Counted from the first letter of the stretch, positions 1 to 7,196 are shown. The stretch is 7,270 nt of DNA from Deltaproteobacteria bacterium (GCA_011046295.1 DSAV01000269.1:1-7270); one strand, 5' to 3'. Numbers and translations are program-made. The notes: generated by a model not told the origin, from the sequence alone.

Positions 1-20
1 ATCATCTCATACTGACTCAT
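1..20 (-). CDS. Possible start of a minus-strand gene, cut by the window edge
   Basis: An ATG at 20-18 on the minus strand begins a reading frame MSQYEM that runs off the window. A GAGG at 33-30, nine bases before the ATG, sits in a purine-rich tract and could serve as a ribosome binding site. A GTG three codons upstream (29-27) is in the same frame. Only six codons are visible, so no family can be assigned and the start is uncertain. The frame is also open upstream, back to a stop near 120, so this could instead be residual open sequence from the decayed region. If real, the gene has the same direction as the dtd-to-UPF0280 operon. Confidence 0.3.
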
Positions 21-128
21 CTTGAGCACCCTCTCTCCTCCTCCCCCTGCAGTAATCAATGGATCAAATACCACTGCAAAAGGAAGAAGCCCAGCTTCAG
101 GATGGTCAATTTTGGGTTATCACAACTA

Positions 129-396
129 AACACTAGCACTGATTTCGCCTTCTGCCCATTTATATTTACCGGCTGAGCTACAAATTTAACTACCTTTTGG
201 CAATATTTGCCGCGTCGTCTGAAGAATTCAGTTCGGTGGCAATAAGCAGAAATTCATCTCCTCCGACACGGGCAATTGTATCGGTTTTACGAATACTTGA
301 AAGTAAACGTTGAACTAATGTTTTAAGTAAAAAATCACCCGCGTCATGCCCCAAAGTATCGTTGACTTCTATAAATCCATCAAGATCAATAAACAT
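129..396 (-). pseudogene. Decayed diguanylate cyclase (GGDEF domain) fragment with two frameshifts
   Basis: Read on the minus strand, 396-193 encodes a convincing central part of a GGDEF domain, the c-di-GMP synthase domain. It opens with FIDLDGF and VNDTLGHDAGD. The product-inhibition I-site RKTD (residues 36-39) lies five residues before the GGDEF motif (45-49), which is the normal spacing. A TAG at 192-190 ends this frame. The family sequence continues in a second frame at 193-149 (VVKFVAQPVNINGQK) and in a third frame at 146-129 (EISASV), then meets TAG, TGA and TAA within a few codons. Both junctions fit a single lost base. The N-terminal start of the domain (the usual LTGLPNR region) is absent, with a TAG directly before the apparent ATG. 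The end of the domain (the AMYxAK region) is also not recognisable. The fragment covers roughly half a domain and cannot make an active enzyme. I infer a remnant of a larger signalling gene, decayed recently enough that its motifs remain readable. Sequencing error could explain the frameshifts but not the missing ends. Confidence 0.85.
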
Positions 397-435
397 CTAT
401 GAAAATCAATTAATTATTGCCATGGTTTGAATATT

Positions 436-1173
436 TTATATGAAGGTTATATCGCCGATCGCGCCCATATCATTTCCTATGATGACAATTATTCCCTCTA
501 CGCCTCTTATTTTAAGGCCGAAATCGAGCGCATTTTTAATATCATTTTTGTTTTTTACTTTATTTCCTATTGCGGACGCGGCGGCATCAGCCAGCGTCGC
601 GGATTTGGAAATGACACAAACAGCATCTGCTTTTCCAAGGCTTATCGAATGACCTACGGTAAAGGATGATGTGCAAACTCCAAGAGGAGTATTTTCCGGT
701 TTTATACTGAAATTAACCTTGTAGCTAAGTGGTGATTCTCCGGCAAAAACAGATATTATGAGCTTTTCCTTTGTTTTTAAAAAAATATCACCGCCGTTTT
801 CTATAATTAAAGATTCCGTATAATCAAAGAGGTCCTGGCCGACAAATTGAGAAATTGCCCCGGCGACCGATGCCATCGGCCCTACCCCGCAGAAAGCGCT
901 CTTTTCCAGCATATCGCGCACGATTGCCGGCGCCAGAGTATCCTGCGCCAGAGGTAGTAAGGATTTTAAAAATTGCGGATATTTTTTAATGTAATTTTCA
1001 AGATGTGAACGATGATGAATTAACGATTTTTTAGCTTCTTCGGAAAGGTTTACGTCACTACTGATAAAAAGGTCGCTCTGTCCGATGACGATATTGTATG
1101 ATTCTAACTTCCCTTTGGAAATTAAGTTTCTATATGTTCTTTCTTCATATTTTATCTGTGGTGAAATAATCAT
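436..1173 (-). CDS. UPF0280 family protein (COG2122, ApbE-like fold)
   Basis: This 245-residue protein is typical in length for UPF0280, a family distantly related to the ApbE flavin transferases. Recognisable blocks are YEERTYRN near the start (residues 9-16), a DLFIS strand (34-38), GVGPMASVAGA (96-106), ENGGDIF (125-131), GVCTSSFTVGHS (165-176), GKADAV (180-185) and ADAAASAIGN (195-204). The usual CTSSG block has Phe at residue 171 where, from memory, Gly is common. There is no signal peptide or membrane segment, so it is probably cytoplasmic. The ATG follows the dnaE stop by 17 bases with only a weak AGG as ribosome binding site, which suggests co-transcription. The biochemical activity is not established. 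As I recall, work in Methanosarcina implicated COG2122 together with COG1900 in homocysteine synthesis from aspartate semialdehyde and sulfide. A sulfur-assimilation role is plausible here, but no partner gene lies in the window. The family call is firm and the function is open. Confidence 0.88.
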   Translation of the reverse strand: MIISPQIKYEERTYRNLISKGKLESYNIVIGQSDLFISSDVNLSEEAKKSLIHHRSHLENYIKKYPQFLKSLLPLAQDTLAPAIVRDMLEKSAFCGVGPMASVAGAISQFVGQDLFDYTESLIIENGGDIFLKTKEKLIISVFAGESPLSYKVNFSIKPENTPLGVCTSSFTVGHSISLGKADAVCVISKSATLADAAASAIGNKVKNKNDIKNALDFGLKIRGVEGIIVIIGNDMGAIGDITFI

Positions 1174-1190
1174 GTGTTTAACCTATATTG

Positions 1191-4100
1191 TTATAAATAT
1201 ATTGTGGCTCCCTCCCCTAATATTCTGTCCGCTTCTTTTTTTAGATTCTCGTTAATATCAAGACGCAAATCATCACCCAAATACACAATTGTCTCGCTTT
1301 TTCCGTTAATAATGTGCATGTAGCCTGCGCAATTTCCGCGATATTTCTTGATTGTTTCATTGAGTGATTTTATCGCTTCCGAAGTTACTTTACAGGCGTC
1401 AATCATAAATCTGACCTGCTTATATGGATTTTCCAGCGCCTTGGAAAGTGAAATTGCCTCATGAGCGATTATTTTTACCGAGTCATCACCGACATCAACC
1501 GTTCCGTGAATGACGACAGGCTCGTCATCATGCAAAACTACGTATGATTTTCTGTAGGCGTCAGACCAGAAAATTATGTTTACGGATCCGTGTAAATCTT
1601 CCAGTGTTACATTGCACATGATATCTTTCCTTTTTGTAGGTCTTTCCGAAAGAGAGCTGACCACGCCCGCGATACTAACGGTATCTTTATCTTTCATGTT
1701 ATTCAAATTTCCCGAATTGACATTGGCAACCAACCTGATACTGTCGGCGAAACGCAATAAGGGATGTCCGGAAATGTAAAAACCCAGGGTTTCTTTTTCC
1801 ATAGCCAGCATTTCTTTTTGTTCCCACTCCGGGCCGTCAGGTATTTCGTGAAAAACAAATCCATTGCTTGCGGAATCCGGGTCGTTTTCCAATTGTTCAA
1901 AAATACTGGACTGAGTACTTTCTTTCTCCTTTTGCCTGCGTTGCGCTTCTTCAATGGCGCCTTCGTAATAATGCGCTAGTTGACGCCTTTTATAGCCCAG
2001 TGAATCGAATGCGCCGCATTTGATCAAGCTTTCCACTACTCTTTTATTAATTTTTCGCAAATCAACGTGGCTTAAGAAATCCATGAAAGAAGTGAATTTT
2101 CCATTTTTCCTTGCGCTGATTATTGAATCAATCGCCGCTTCTCCCACGTTTTTTACCGCCGCCAGACCAAAGCGGATGTTTTCTCCGGAAATACTGAAGT
2201 TTTTATGTGATTCATTAATATCGGGCGGTAATATACTAATTTCCATATTTTTGCAGGTCGTCATGTGCTTGATGATTTTATCACGGTTGTCCTTTTCACT
2301 GGTTAAAAGCGCCGCCATAAAAGCCACCGGATAATGAGCCTTAAGATAAGCTGTCTGGTAGGAGATCATCGCGTAAGCTGTACTGTGGGATTTATTAAAG
2401 CCGTATTCGGCGAATGTTTCCATCTGTTCCCATATTCTTCTGGCTTTATTTTCATTTATTTTTTGCTTTCTGGCTCCTTCCAGAAATTTGGGCTTTTCTT
2501 TTTCCATCTGTGCGGTTTTCTTTTTACTCATTACACTGCGCAGAGTATCGGCTTCGGCCATTGTGTAATTACCGATAGCGACAGCTATTTGCATGACCTG
2601 CTCCTGATAAAGGATGATTCCATATGTTTCTTTTAGGATTTCCTCGAGTTGAGGCAGCTCGTAAATAATTTGCGTTTTTCCCTGTTTCCTCGAGATAAAT
2701 TCAGGAACCATTCTCATTGGCCCCGGGCGATAAAGAGCGATAAGGGCGATAACATCTTCGATGCGGTCAGGCTTCAGATTAACCATTATCTCTTTCATCC
2801 CGTCGCTTTCCAGTTGGAAAACCCCGTTAGTTTCACCCTTGATCAATAGTTCATATGTTTGTTTATCATCCAATGGTAAGTCATTGATATCCAAATGTAT
2901 ATTATTTGATTCTTTTATCAATTCAACTGCGTTCCTGATGACGGTCAATGTCTTAAGTCCGAGAAAATCAAATTTCGTCAAGCCTACGGTTTGTATGTCA
3001 TTCATTGAATACTGAGAGACAATTTCATCCTTGGGAACGCAAAGAGGAACTCTTTCCACGAGAGGTATGTCAGATATAACCACGCCTGCGGCATGCGTGG
3101 AAGCATGGCGGTTCAAACCTTCTAAAATGAGGGAAAACGACAAAAGTTTTTCAATTCGCGGGTCTTTTTTCGCTTCCTGCTGCATGCGCGTTTCCGCTTT
3201 CATCGCCGCCTCCAGGGTGATGTTCAGAACGTTTGGAACCAACTTGGCTATTTTGTCTACCTCAGCATAAGGAATGTTTAAAGCTCTACCTACATCGCGA
3301 ATAACAGCCTTAGCCTGCATTTTTCCAAAAGTGATAATCTGAGCAACTTTATCCTTGCCGTATTTATCCGTTACGTAACGGATAACTTCATCTCTGCCTT
3401 CCTGACAGAAATCAATATCGATGTCCGGCATACTAATCCGGTCAGGATTCAAAAACCTTTCAAAAAATAAACCATAACGCAGGGGATCGATATTAGTTAT
3501 CTCAATCGCATAAGCAACAAGACTGCCCGCGGCGGATCCGCGGCCAGGTCCTACGGGAATATGATTCTGTTTCGCGAATTTAACAAAATCGGAAACAATC
3601 AAGAAGTATCCCGCAAATCCCATGGATTTAATCATTTCAAGTTCATCACGCAAACGCTTTTCATATTTATCACGGATTTTATCCTCATCATCTTTTTGAT
3701 TTTTTAAAATCTGGGGCATAAGGTTATTCAGCCCTTCTTTAGCCTTTTGCTCTAAATGTTTATCCAAGTTATCATCAGAATCTTTGATTTCGAAATTAGG
3801 TAAATAAAACTTGTTTAGTTCCAGGGAAAGATTGCATCTTTCAGCTATACTTATAGTGTTGAATAAAGCTTCAGGAGTTGCGGCAAAAAGCTCAAGCATT
3901 TCTTCGTGAGAACGAAAATAAAATTGATCAGAACCTAAAGACATGCGGTCCTTATCTTCTATCGTTTTGCCTGTCTGGATGCAGAGCAAAACATCATGCG
4001 CCTGGGCGTGTTCACGGTTTAAATAATGGCAATCATTGGTCGCGATAAGAGGCAAGGATAGTTCTTTGCTTATTTCTATTAATCTTTTATTGGCCATTGT

Positions 4101-4655
4101 TTGATCGGAAAGGCCGTTTTCCATAATCTCAAGATAAAAATTATCTTCGCCGAAAATCCGCTGGTATTCCAGCGCTGCATTTTTAGCTTCTTCAATTTTT
4201 CCTTTTAGGATGAAATTATTAATTTCGCCATGCAGGCATGCGCTGGATCCGATAAGGCCTTCGCTATACTCTTTTAGCAGCTCCTTATCCACCCTTGGCC
4301 GGTAATAAAAACCTTCCAGGTAGCCGGCAGAGGTCAGTTTCATCAAGTTCTTATAGCCGTTCATGTTTTTAACAAGGACAATTAAATGATAAGCTGTTTC
4401 ACCGGGAGAATAATTTTTTTCAAAACGGCTTTTCGGAGCGATATATAATTCCGCGCCGATAATCGGTTTGACACCATAAGCGTAGGCTTTCTGGTAAAAA
4501 TCTATCGCTCCGAACATGTTACCATGGTCGGTTATGGCAATCGCAGGCATTTTGTATTCACGTGCTTTTTGCAGCAGATCATCCAGGCGAATCATTCCGT
4601 CCAGAAGGCTGTATTGCGTATGGACGTGCAAATGAACGAAATTGGCATGTTTCAT
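1191..4655 (-). CDS. dnaE: DNA polymerase III alpha subunit (replicative polymerase, DnaE1 type)
   Basis: At 1154 residues this is close to the E. coli protein (1160) and looks complete, with no intein. It is the catalytic subunit of the replicative polymerase. Domains in order: an N-terminal PHP domain (about 5-280) with HLHVHTQYS (8-16), TDHG (42-45), GAELY (67-71), CLHGE (140-144) and NDCHY (207-211); the C-family polymerase core with GPGRGSAAGS (369-378), PDIDIDF (410-416) and KFDFLGL (561-567). By alignment with E. coli D401, D403 and D555, the catalytic aspartates should be D413, D415 and D563. Next come a fingers segment including YGIILYQEQ (678-686), a helix-hairpin-helix near 830-845, a clamp-binding motif QSSIF (915-919), an OB fold (about 992-1070) and a C-terminal region expected to contact tau. 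The PHP metal ligands look retained, unlike in E. coli. The gene starts 36 bases after guaB, with only a weak purine-rich AAGAAAG before the ATG, so its translation may depend on upstream ribosomes. Confidence 0.98.
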   Translation of the reverse strand: MKHANFVHLHVHTQYSLLDGMIRLDDLLQKAREYKMPAIAITDHGNMFGAIDFYQKAYAYGVKPIIGAELYIAPKSRFEKNYSPGETAYHLIVLVKNMNGYKNLMKLTSAGYLEGFYYRPRVDKELLKEYSEGLIGSSACLHGEINNFILKGKIEEAKNAALEYQRIFGEDNFYLEIMENGLSDQTMANKRLIEISKELSLPLIATNDCHYLNREHAQAHDVLLCIQTGKTIEDKDRMSLGSDQFYFRSHEEMLELFAATPEALFNTISIAERCNLSLELNKFYLPNFEIKDSDDNLDKHLEQKAKEGLNNLMPQILKNQKDDEDKIRDKYEKRLRDELEMIKSMGFAGYFLIVSDFVKFAKQNHIPVGPGRGSAAGSLVAYAIEITNIDPLRYGLFFERFLNPDRISMPDIDIDFCQEGRDEVIRYVTDKYGKDKVAQIITFGKMQAKAVIRDVGRALNIPYAEVDKIAKLVPNVLNITLEAAMKAETRMQQEAKKDPRIEKLLSFSLILEGLNRHASTHAAGVVISDIPLVERVPLCVPKDEIVSQYSMNDIQTVGLTKFDFLGLKTLTVIRNAVELIKESNNIHLDINDLPLDDKQTYELLIKGETNGVFQLESDGMKEIMVNLKPDRIEDVIALIALYRPGPMRMVPEFISRKQGKTQIIYELPQLEEILKETYGIILYQEQVMQIAVAIGNYTMAEADTLRSVMSKKKTAQMEKEKPKFLEGARKQKINENKARRIWEQMETFAEYGFNKSHSTAYAMISYQTAYLKAHYPVAFMAALLTSEKDNRDKIIKHMTTCKNMEISILPPDINESHKNFSISGENIRFGLAAVKNVGEAAIDSIISARKNGKFTSFMDFLSHVDLRKINKRVVESLIKCGAFDSLGYKRRQLAHYYEGAIEEAQRRQKEKESTQSSIFEQLENDPDSASNGFVFHEIPDGPEWEQKEMLAMEKETLGFYISGHPLLRFADSIRLVANVNSGNLNNMKDKDTVSIAGVVSSLSERPTKRKDIMCNVTLEDLHGSVNIIFWSDAYRKSYVVLHDDEPVVIHGTVDVGDDSVKIIAHEAISLSKALENPYKQVRFMIDACKVTSEAIKSLNETIKKYRGNCAGYMHIINGKSETIVYLGDDLRLDINENLKKEADRILGEGATIYL

Positions 4656-4691
4656 GATTACTTTCTTAAATGTTTGTAATCCGGAGATTGT

Positions 4692-6152
4692 TTAATCCAG
4701 CCAGTAATTCGGAGCTTCTTTGGTAATAATCACGTCATGAACGTGGCTCTCCCTCAAACCCGCTGCGGAGATACGTATAAACCGAGATTTTTCCATTAAT
4801 TCATAAATAGTTTTACAGCCCGCGTATCCCATACCAGCCCTTAATCCACCAATTAGTTGATGGATACTGGCGGACAGTGAGCCGCGGAAAGGGACCCTGC
4901 CTTCTATTCCTTCCGGCACAAGTTTTGAAGGAGCTTCTATGTCATCCTGATAATAACGATCACGGCTGCCCATTTTCATGGCTTCCAGAGAACCCATACC
5001 CCTGTAAACTTTATAGCTGCGACCCTGAAATAAGACCGTTTCACCGGGACTTTCTTCAGTTCCGGCAAATAATCCACCAATCATAACACTGTGCGCGCCA
5101 CAGCCTATGGCTTTAACAATATCACCGGAATATTTTATACCGCCGTCGGCGATTACAGGAATACCATACCTGGAAGCAACTTTATAAGCATCCCTGATTG
5201 CGGACATTTGTGCTACGCCCGCCCCGGCAATAACGCGCGTAGTACAGATAGAGCCGGGTCCTACACCAACTTTAACAGCATCTACTCCGGCATCAATCAT
5301 TGCTTTTGCGCCATCGGAAGTGGCAATATTTCCGGCAATTAATTCACATTTAGGAAAATTTGCTTTTGTGGATTTAATCGCATCGATTACCGCCGATGAA
5401 TGTCCATGTGAAGTATCAATAACTACAACATCAACACCGGCCGCGAGCAAAGCATCAATCCTTGCCTCGCGGTCTATAATACCGACCGCGGCGCCGACTC
5501 TCAGCCTTCCTAAAGAATCCTTGCAGGCATTGGGATAACGGCGGATTTTTTCTATATCCTTGATTGTTATCAATCCTTTTAAGTTGTATTCATCGTCTAC
5601 TACCAATAATTTTTCAATTCTGTGTTTATGAAGAAGCTTCTTGGATTCTTCCAGCGAAATATTCTGTGATACGGTAACAAGATTCTTTTTAGTCATGACA
5701 TTGGATACGGGTTGATCTATATTTTCTTCAAAGCGCAAGTCACGGTTGGTAAGGATTCCCATTAACTTCCCTTTTTTAACCACAGGAACTCCGGAAATGG
5801 AATATTCGCTCATCAAGTCCAGCGCGGCGCTTACTTTTTGGTCCGGATCAATGGTAATCGGATCGACAATCATGCCGCTTTCTGATTTTTTAACCTTATC
5901 AACTTCTGTTGACTGATGTTCAATGCTCATATTGCGGTGAATAATGCCGATGCCGCCCTCTTGCGCCATGCAGATTGCGGTACGTGACTCGGTGACCGTA
6001 TCCATCGCTGCGGAAACAATCGGAATGCGTAAAATGATATTTTTTGTCAATAAAGTAGAAACGTCAACATCTTTCGGCAAAATATCTGAAAAAGACGGCA
6101 CGAGAAGAAGGTCGTCAAAAGTCAAGGATTCTTTTACATGGTCATCAAGCAT
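4692..6152 (-). CDS. guaB: Inosine-5'-monophosphate dehydrogenase
   Basis: This is a full-length 486-residue cytoplasmic enzyme that oxidises IMP to XMP with NAD+, the committed step of guanine nucleotide synthesis. The N-terminus LTFDDLLLVPS (10-20) and PIVSAAMDTVTE (44-55) are typical. Two CBS domains (about 95-145 and 155-205) are inserted in the TIM barrel. In other bacterial enzymes this Bateman module binds purine nucleotides and tunes activity. The active-site loop GPGSICTTR (298-306) carries the nucleophile Cys303, ADGGIK (335-340) is the IMP phosphate-binding region, and the flap holds DRYYQ (398-402) with the likely Arg399-Tyr400 pair, followed by EGIEGRVPFRG (414-424). A strong GGAGG five bases before the ATG supports this start. 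It lies between the DUF1285-like gene and dnaE. guaA, a common partner of guaB, is not in the window. Nothing is missing or truncated. Confidence 0.98.
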   Translation of the reverse strand: MLDDHVKESLTFDDLLLVPSFSDILPKDVDVSTLLTKNIILRIPIVSAAMDTVTESRTAICMAQEGGIGIIHRNMSIEHQSTEVDKVKKSESGMIVDPITIDPDQKVSAALDLMSEYSISGVPVVKKGKLMGILTNRDLRFEENIDQPVSNVMTKKNLVTVSQNISLEESKKLLHKHRIEKLLVVDDEYNLKGLITIKDIEKIRRYPNACKDSLGRLRVGAAVGIIDREARIDALLAAGVDVVVIDTSHGHSSAVIDAIKSTKANFPKCELIAGNIATSDGAKAMIDAGVDAVKVGVGPGSICTTRVIAGAGVAQMSAIRDAYKVASRYGIPVIADGGIKYSGDIVKAIGCGAHSVMIGGLFAGTEESPGETVLFQGRSYKVYRGMGSLEAMKMGSRDRYYQDDIEAPSKLVPEGIEGRVPFRGSLSASIHQLIGGLRAGMGYAGCKTIYELMEKSRFIRISAAGLRESHVHDVIITKEAPNYWLD

Positions 6153-6157
6153 TCTGT

Positions 6158-6162
6158 CCTCC
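6158..6162 (-). promoter_or_regulatory. Strong ribosome binding site of guaB
   Basis: The minus strand reads ACGGAGGACAGA directly before the guaB ATG, placing a perfect GGAGG five bases from the start. It is by far the best Shine-Dalgarno sequence inside the operon and fixes the guaB start. The other internal genes have weak sites. Confidence 0.8.
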
Positions 6163-6179
6163 GTAAAAAAAATAAAAAG

Positions 6180-6638
6180 TTAATATTTCTTCTTAACAGG
6201 ATATTTTTCGCCGTTCATCATGATGAAATATTCTTTTTCATTAAATGATTGTTCAATAAATTCCGCAAGCTGATAATAACTTCTGCGGGAAAATCTGGCC
6301 TTGAATTTCCCTTTTTTTATGCGACAATAAGGAACATTGTTTTCGCCTATTCGCAGAGATTTCAGGTCAAGTATTTCCATTGTGTCATCGGTTAAAAAAA
6401 TGTAAAGGCATTCTAGCCGGCCGTCCGGATGTTTCCCTTTATACACGGCATTGACGACGAAAACAGTATCTTCCACATCAAGATAACAGCGTTCATCCCC
6501 CAGCTCAATTAAATATTTCCCCTTTTCGTCAATCTTAATATTTTCGAAAAAAATGCATAAAAATTCCTTGCGGAACATATGGGCGCCGCGATAATACCAG
6601 ATTCCTTCTTTATCTATTTTTATTTCGCTTTGCACCAT
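6180..6638 (-). CDS. DUF1285-like protein of unknown function
   Basis: This is a complete 152-residue protein resembling the DUF1285 family. Matching features are an N-terminal IKIDKEGIWYYRG (6-18), then a Phe-Arg pair (22-23), KYLIELGDE (41-49) and DVEDTVFVV (54-62). The second half contains LDLKSLRIG (90-98), YCRIKKGKFKARFSR (104-118) and YYQLAEFIEQ (121-130), probably the second small domain of the family. The protein is soluble, with no signal peptide, membrane segment or catalytic motif I recognise, and it ends in a basic tail (PVKKKY). It starts four bases after the dtd stop and ends 27 bases before guaB, so translational coupling with dtd is likely. Its own ribosome binding site is poor. 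The family has no established activity that I know of. Position between a tRNA-editing gene and guaB suggests a housekeeping role, but this is guilt by association. The DUF1285 assignment is from remembered consensus and a profile search should confirm it. Confidence 0.75.
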   Translation of the reverse strand: MVQSEIKIDKEGIWYYRGAHMFRKEFLCIFFENIKIDEKGKYLIELGDERCYLDVEDTVFVVNAVYKGKHPDGRLECLYIFLTDDTMEILDLKSLRIGENNVPYCRIKKGKFKARFSRRSYYQLAEFIEQSFNEKEYFIMMNGEKYPVKKKY

Positions 6639-6642
6639 CTTA

Positions 6643-7083
6643 TTATCTACTATCCAGCAAAATGGTTACCGGGCCGTTATTAACAAGCTCAATCTGCATC
6701 ATTTCTTGAAATTTACCGCAAACGGCTTTTTTAATTTTTTGACCTGCCTTAATGACGAAATAATTATACAATTCTTCGGCCTTTTTTGGTTCTTCGGCCT
6801 CGACAAACGACGGCCGCCTCCCCTTTCGGCAATCAGCTAAAAGTGTAAATTGAGAAACAACAAGCATTTCTCCGTTAATATCAATAAGCGAAAAGTTCAT
6901 TTTCCCGGCGCCATCTTCAAAAATTCGCATATTGATGACCTTATCTAAAATATACTCAGCGTCGGCATTGGTATCATTCTTTTCTACACCTAAAAAGACC
7001 AAAATACCCGTATTTATGGAAGATATTTCCCTTTGATTAACTTTAACACCGGCACTGGAGACACGTTGAATGACAGCTCTCAT
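6643..7083 (-). CDS. dtd: D-aminoacyl-tRNA deacylase
   Basis: At 146 residues it matches the usual DTD length (E. coli 145). The enzyme is a cytoplasmic homodimer that hydrolyses D-amino acids, and glycine mischarged on tRNA-Ala, from tRNA, keeping D-residues out of translation. Diagnostic features are the N-terminus MRAVIQRVSSAGV, SQFTL (77-81), KGRRPSF (87-93) and the C-terminal NNGPVT (135-140), which holds the cross-subunit Gly137-cisPro138 pair that enforces chiral selection. Both active-site motifs are intact. The start at MRAVIQRV is the family norm, and a GGGA about eight bases upstream is a modest ribosome binding site. It is the first gene of the proposed minus-strand operon, with a candidate promoter about 25 bases upstream and a divergent gene beyond it. 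Confidence 0.97.
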   Translation of the reverse strand: MRAVIQRVSSAGVKVNQREISSINTGILVFLGVEKNDTNADAEYILDKVINMRIFEDGAGKMNFSLIDINGEMLVVSQFTLLADCRKGRRPSFVEAEEPKKAEELYNYFVIKAGQKIKKAVCGKFQEMMQIELVNNGPVTILLDSR

Positions 7084-7106
7084 GAATAGTCCCGCTAAAT
7101 TTTCTT

Positions 7107-7135
7107 ATGCTACCAACAAATTGTTTGACGTTCAA
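7107..7135 (-). promoter_or_regulatory. Candidate sigma-70-type promoter for the dtd operon
   Basis: On the minus strand TTGAAC (7135-7130) and TAGCAT (7112-7107) are separated by 17 bases, the optimal spacing. Each matches four of six consensus positions. The predicted transcript would begin near 7100 and have a short leader of about 17 bases before the dtd ATG. The match is modest and rests on spacing and location. Confidence 0.35.
7125..7135. promoter_or_regulatory. Near-palindrome over the -35 region between divergent genes
   Basis: TTGACGTTCAA is an inverted repeat of TTGA and TCAA around a three-base centre. It contains TTGACG on the plus strand and TTGAAC on the minus strand, both resembling -35 hexamers. 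It may be an operator for divergent control, or only the chance overlap of two -35 elements. No good plus-strand -10 was found at the proper distance. Confidence 0.3.
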
Positions 7136-7148
7136 GTCATTTCTCTAA

Positions 7149-7178
7149 TTCGAATTGCCTCAAATAAAATGTTACCGA
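7149..7178 (+). repeat. Leader direct repeat, copy 1
   Basis: This copy contains TTCG, AA, TTGCCTCAAA, a variable TAAA and ATGTTACCGA. The blocks TTGCCTCAAA (7155-7164) and ATGTTACCGA (7169-7178) recur exactly and in the same order in copy 2. It lies 75 to 105 bases before the start of the plus-strand gene, with no gene covering it. Function unknown. Confidence 0.75.
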
Positions 7179-7196
7179 AGGGGTTGATAAAAGAGG

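Noticed and set aside
397..435. Possible terminator after the UPF0280 gene (CCATGG and CAATTAATTATTG near-palindromes)
   Set aside because: The inverted repeats are short and AT-rich, without a GC stem followed by a T run on the minus strand. No intrinsic terminator can be supported.
427..669. Plus-strand open frames opposite the UPF0280 gene (427-669 and 440-652)
   Set aside because: They lie antisense to a well-supported conserved gene, overlap each other and show no family pattern.
1576..3270. Several plus-strand open frames of 66 to 104 codons opposite dnaE, and a minus-strand frame at 1703-1954
   Set aside because: All are out-of-frame shadows of dnaE, whose motifs are continuous across the region. 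None has a good ribosome binding site or recognisable protein pattern.
1191..4655. Intein or split-gene arrangement in dnaE
   Set aside because: The protein is of normal length and the polymerase motifs are uninterrupted.
4877..6183. Plus-strand open frames opposite guaB
   Set aside because: They are antisense shadows. guaB is intact from end to end and explains the sequence.
7125..7191. Sigma-70 promoter for the plus-strand gene using TTGACG (7125) or TTGATA (7184) as -35
   Set aside because: Neither has a credible TATAAT-like element 16 to 18 bases downstream.
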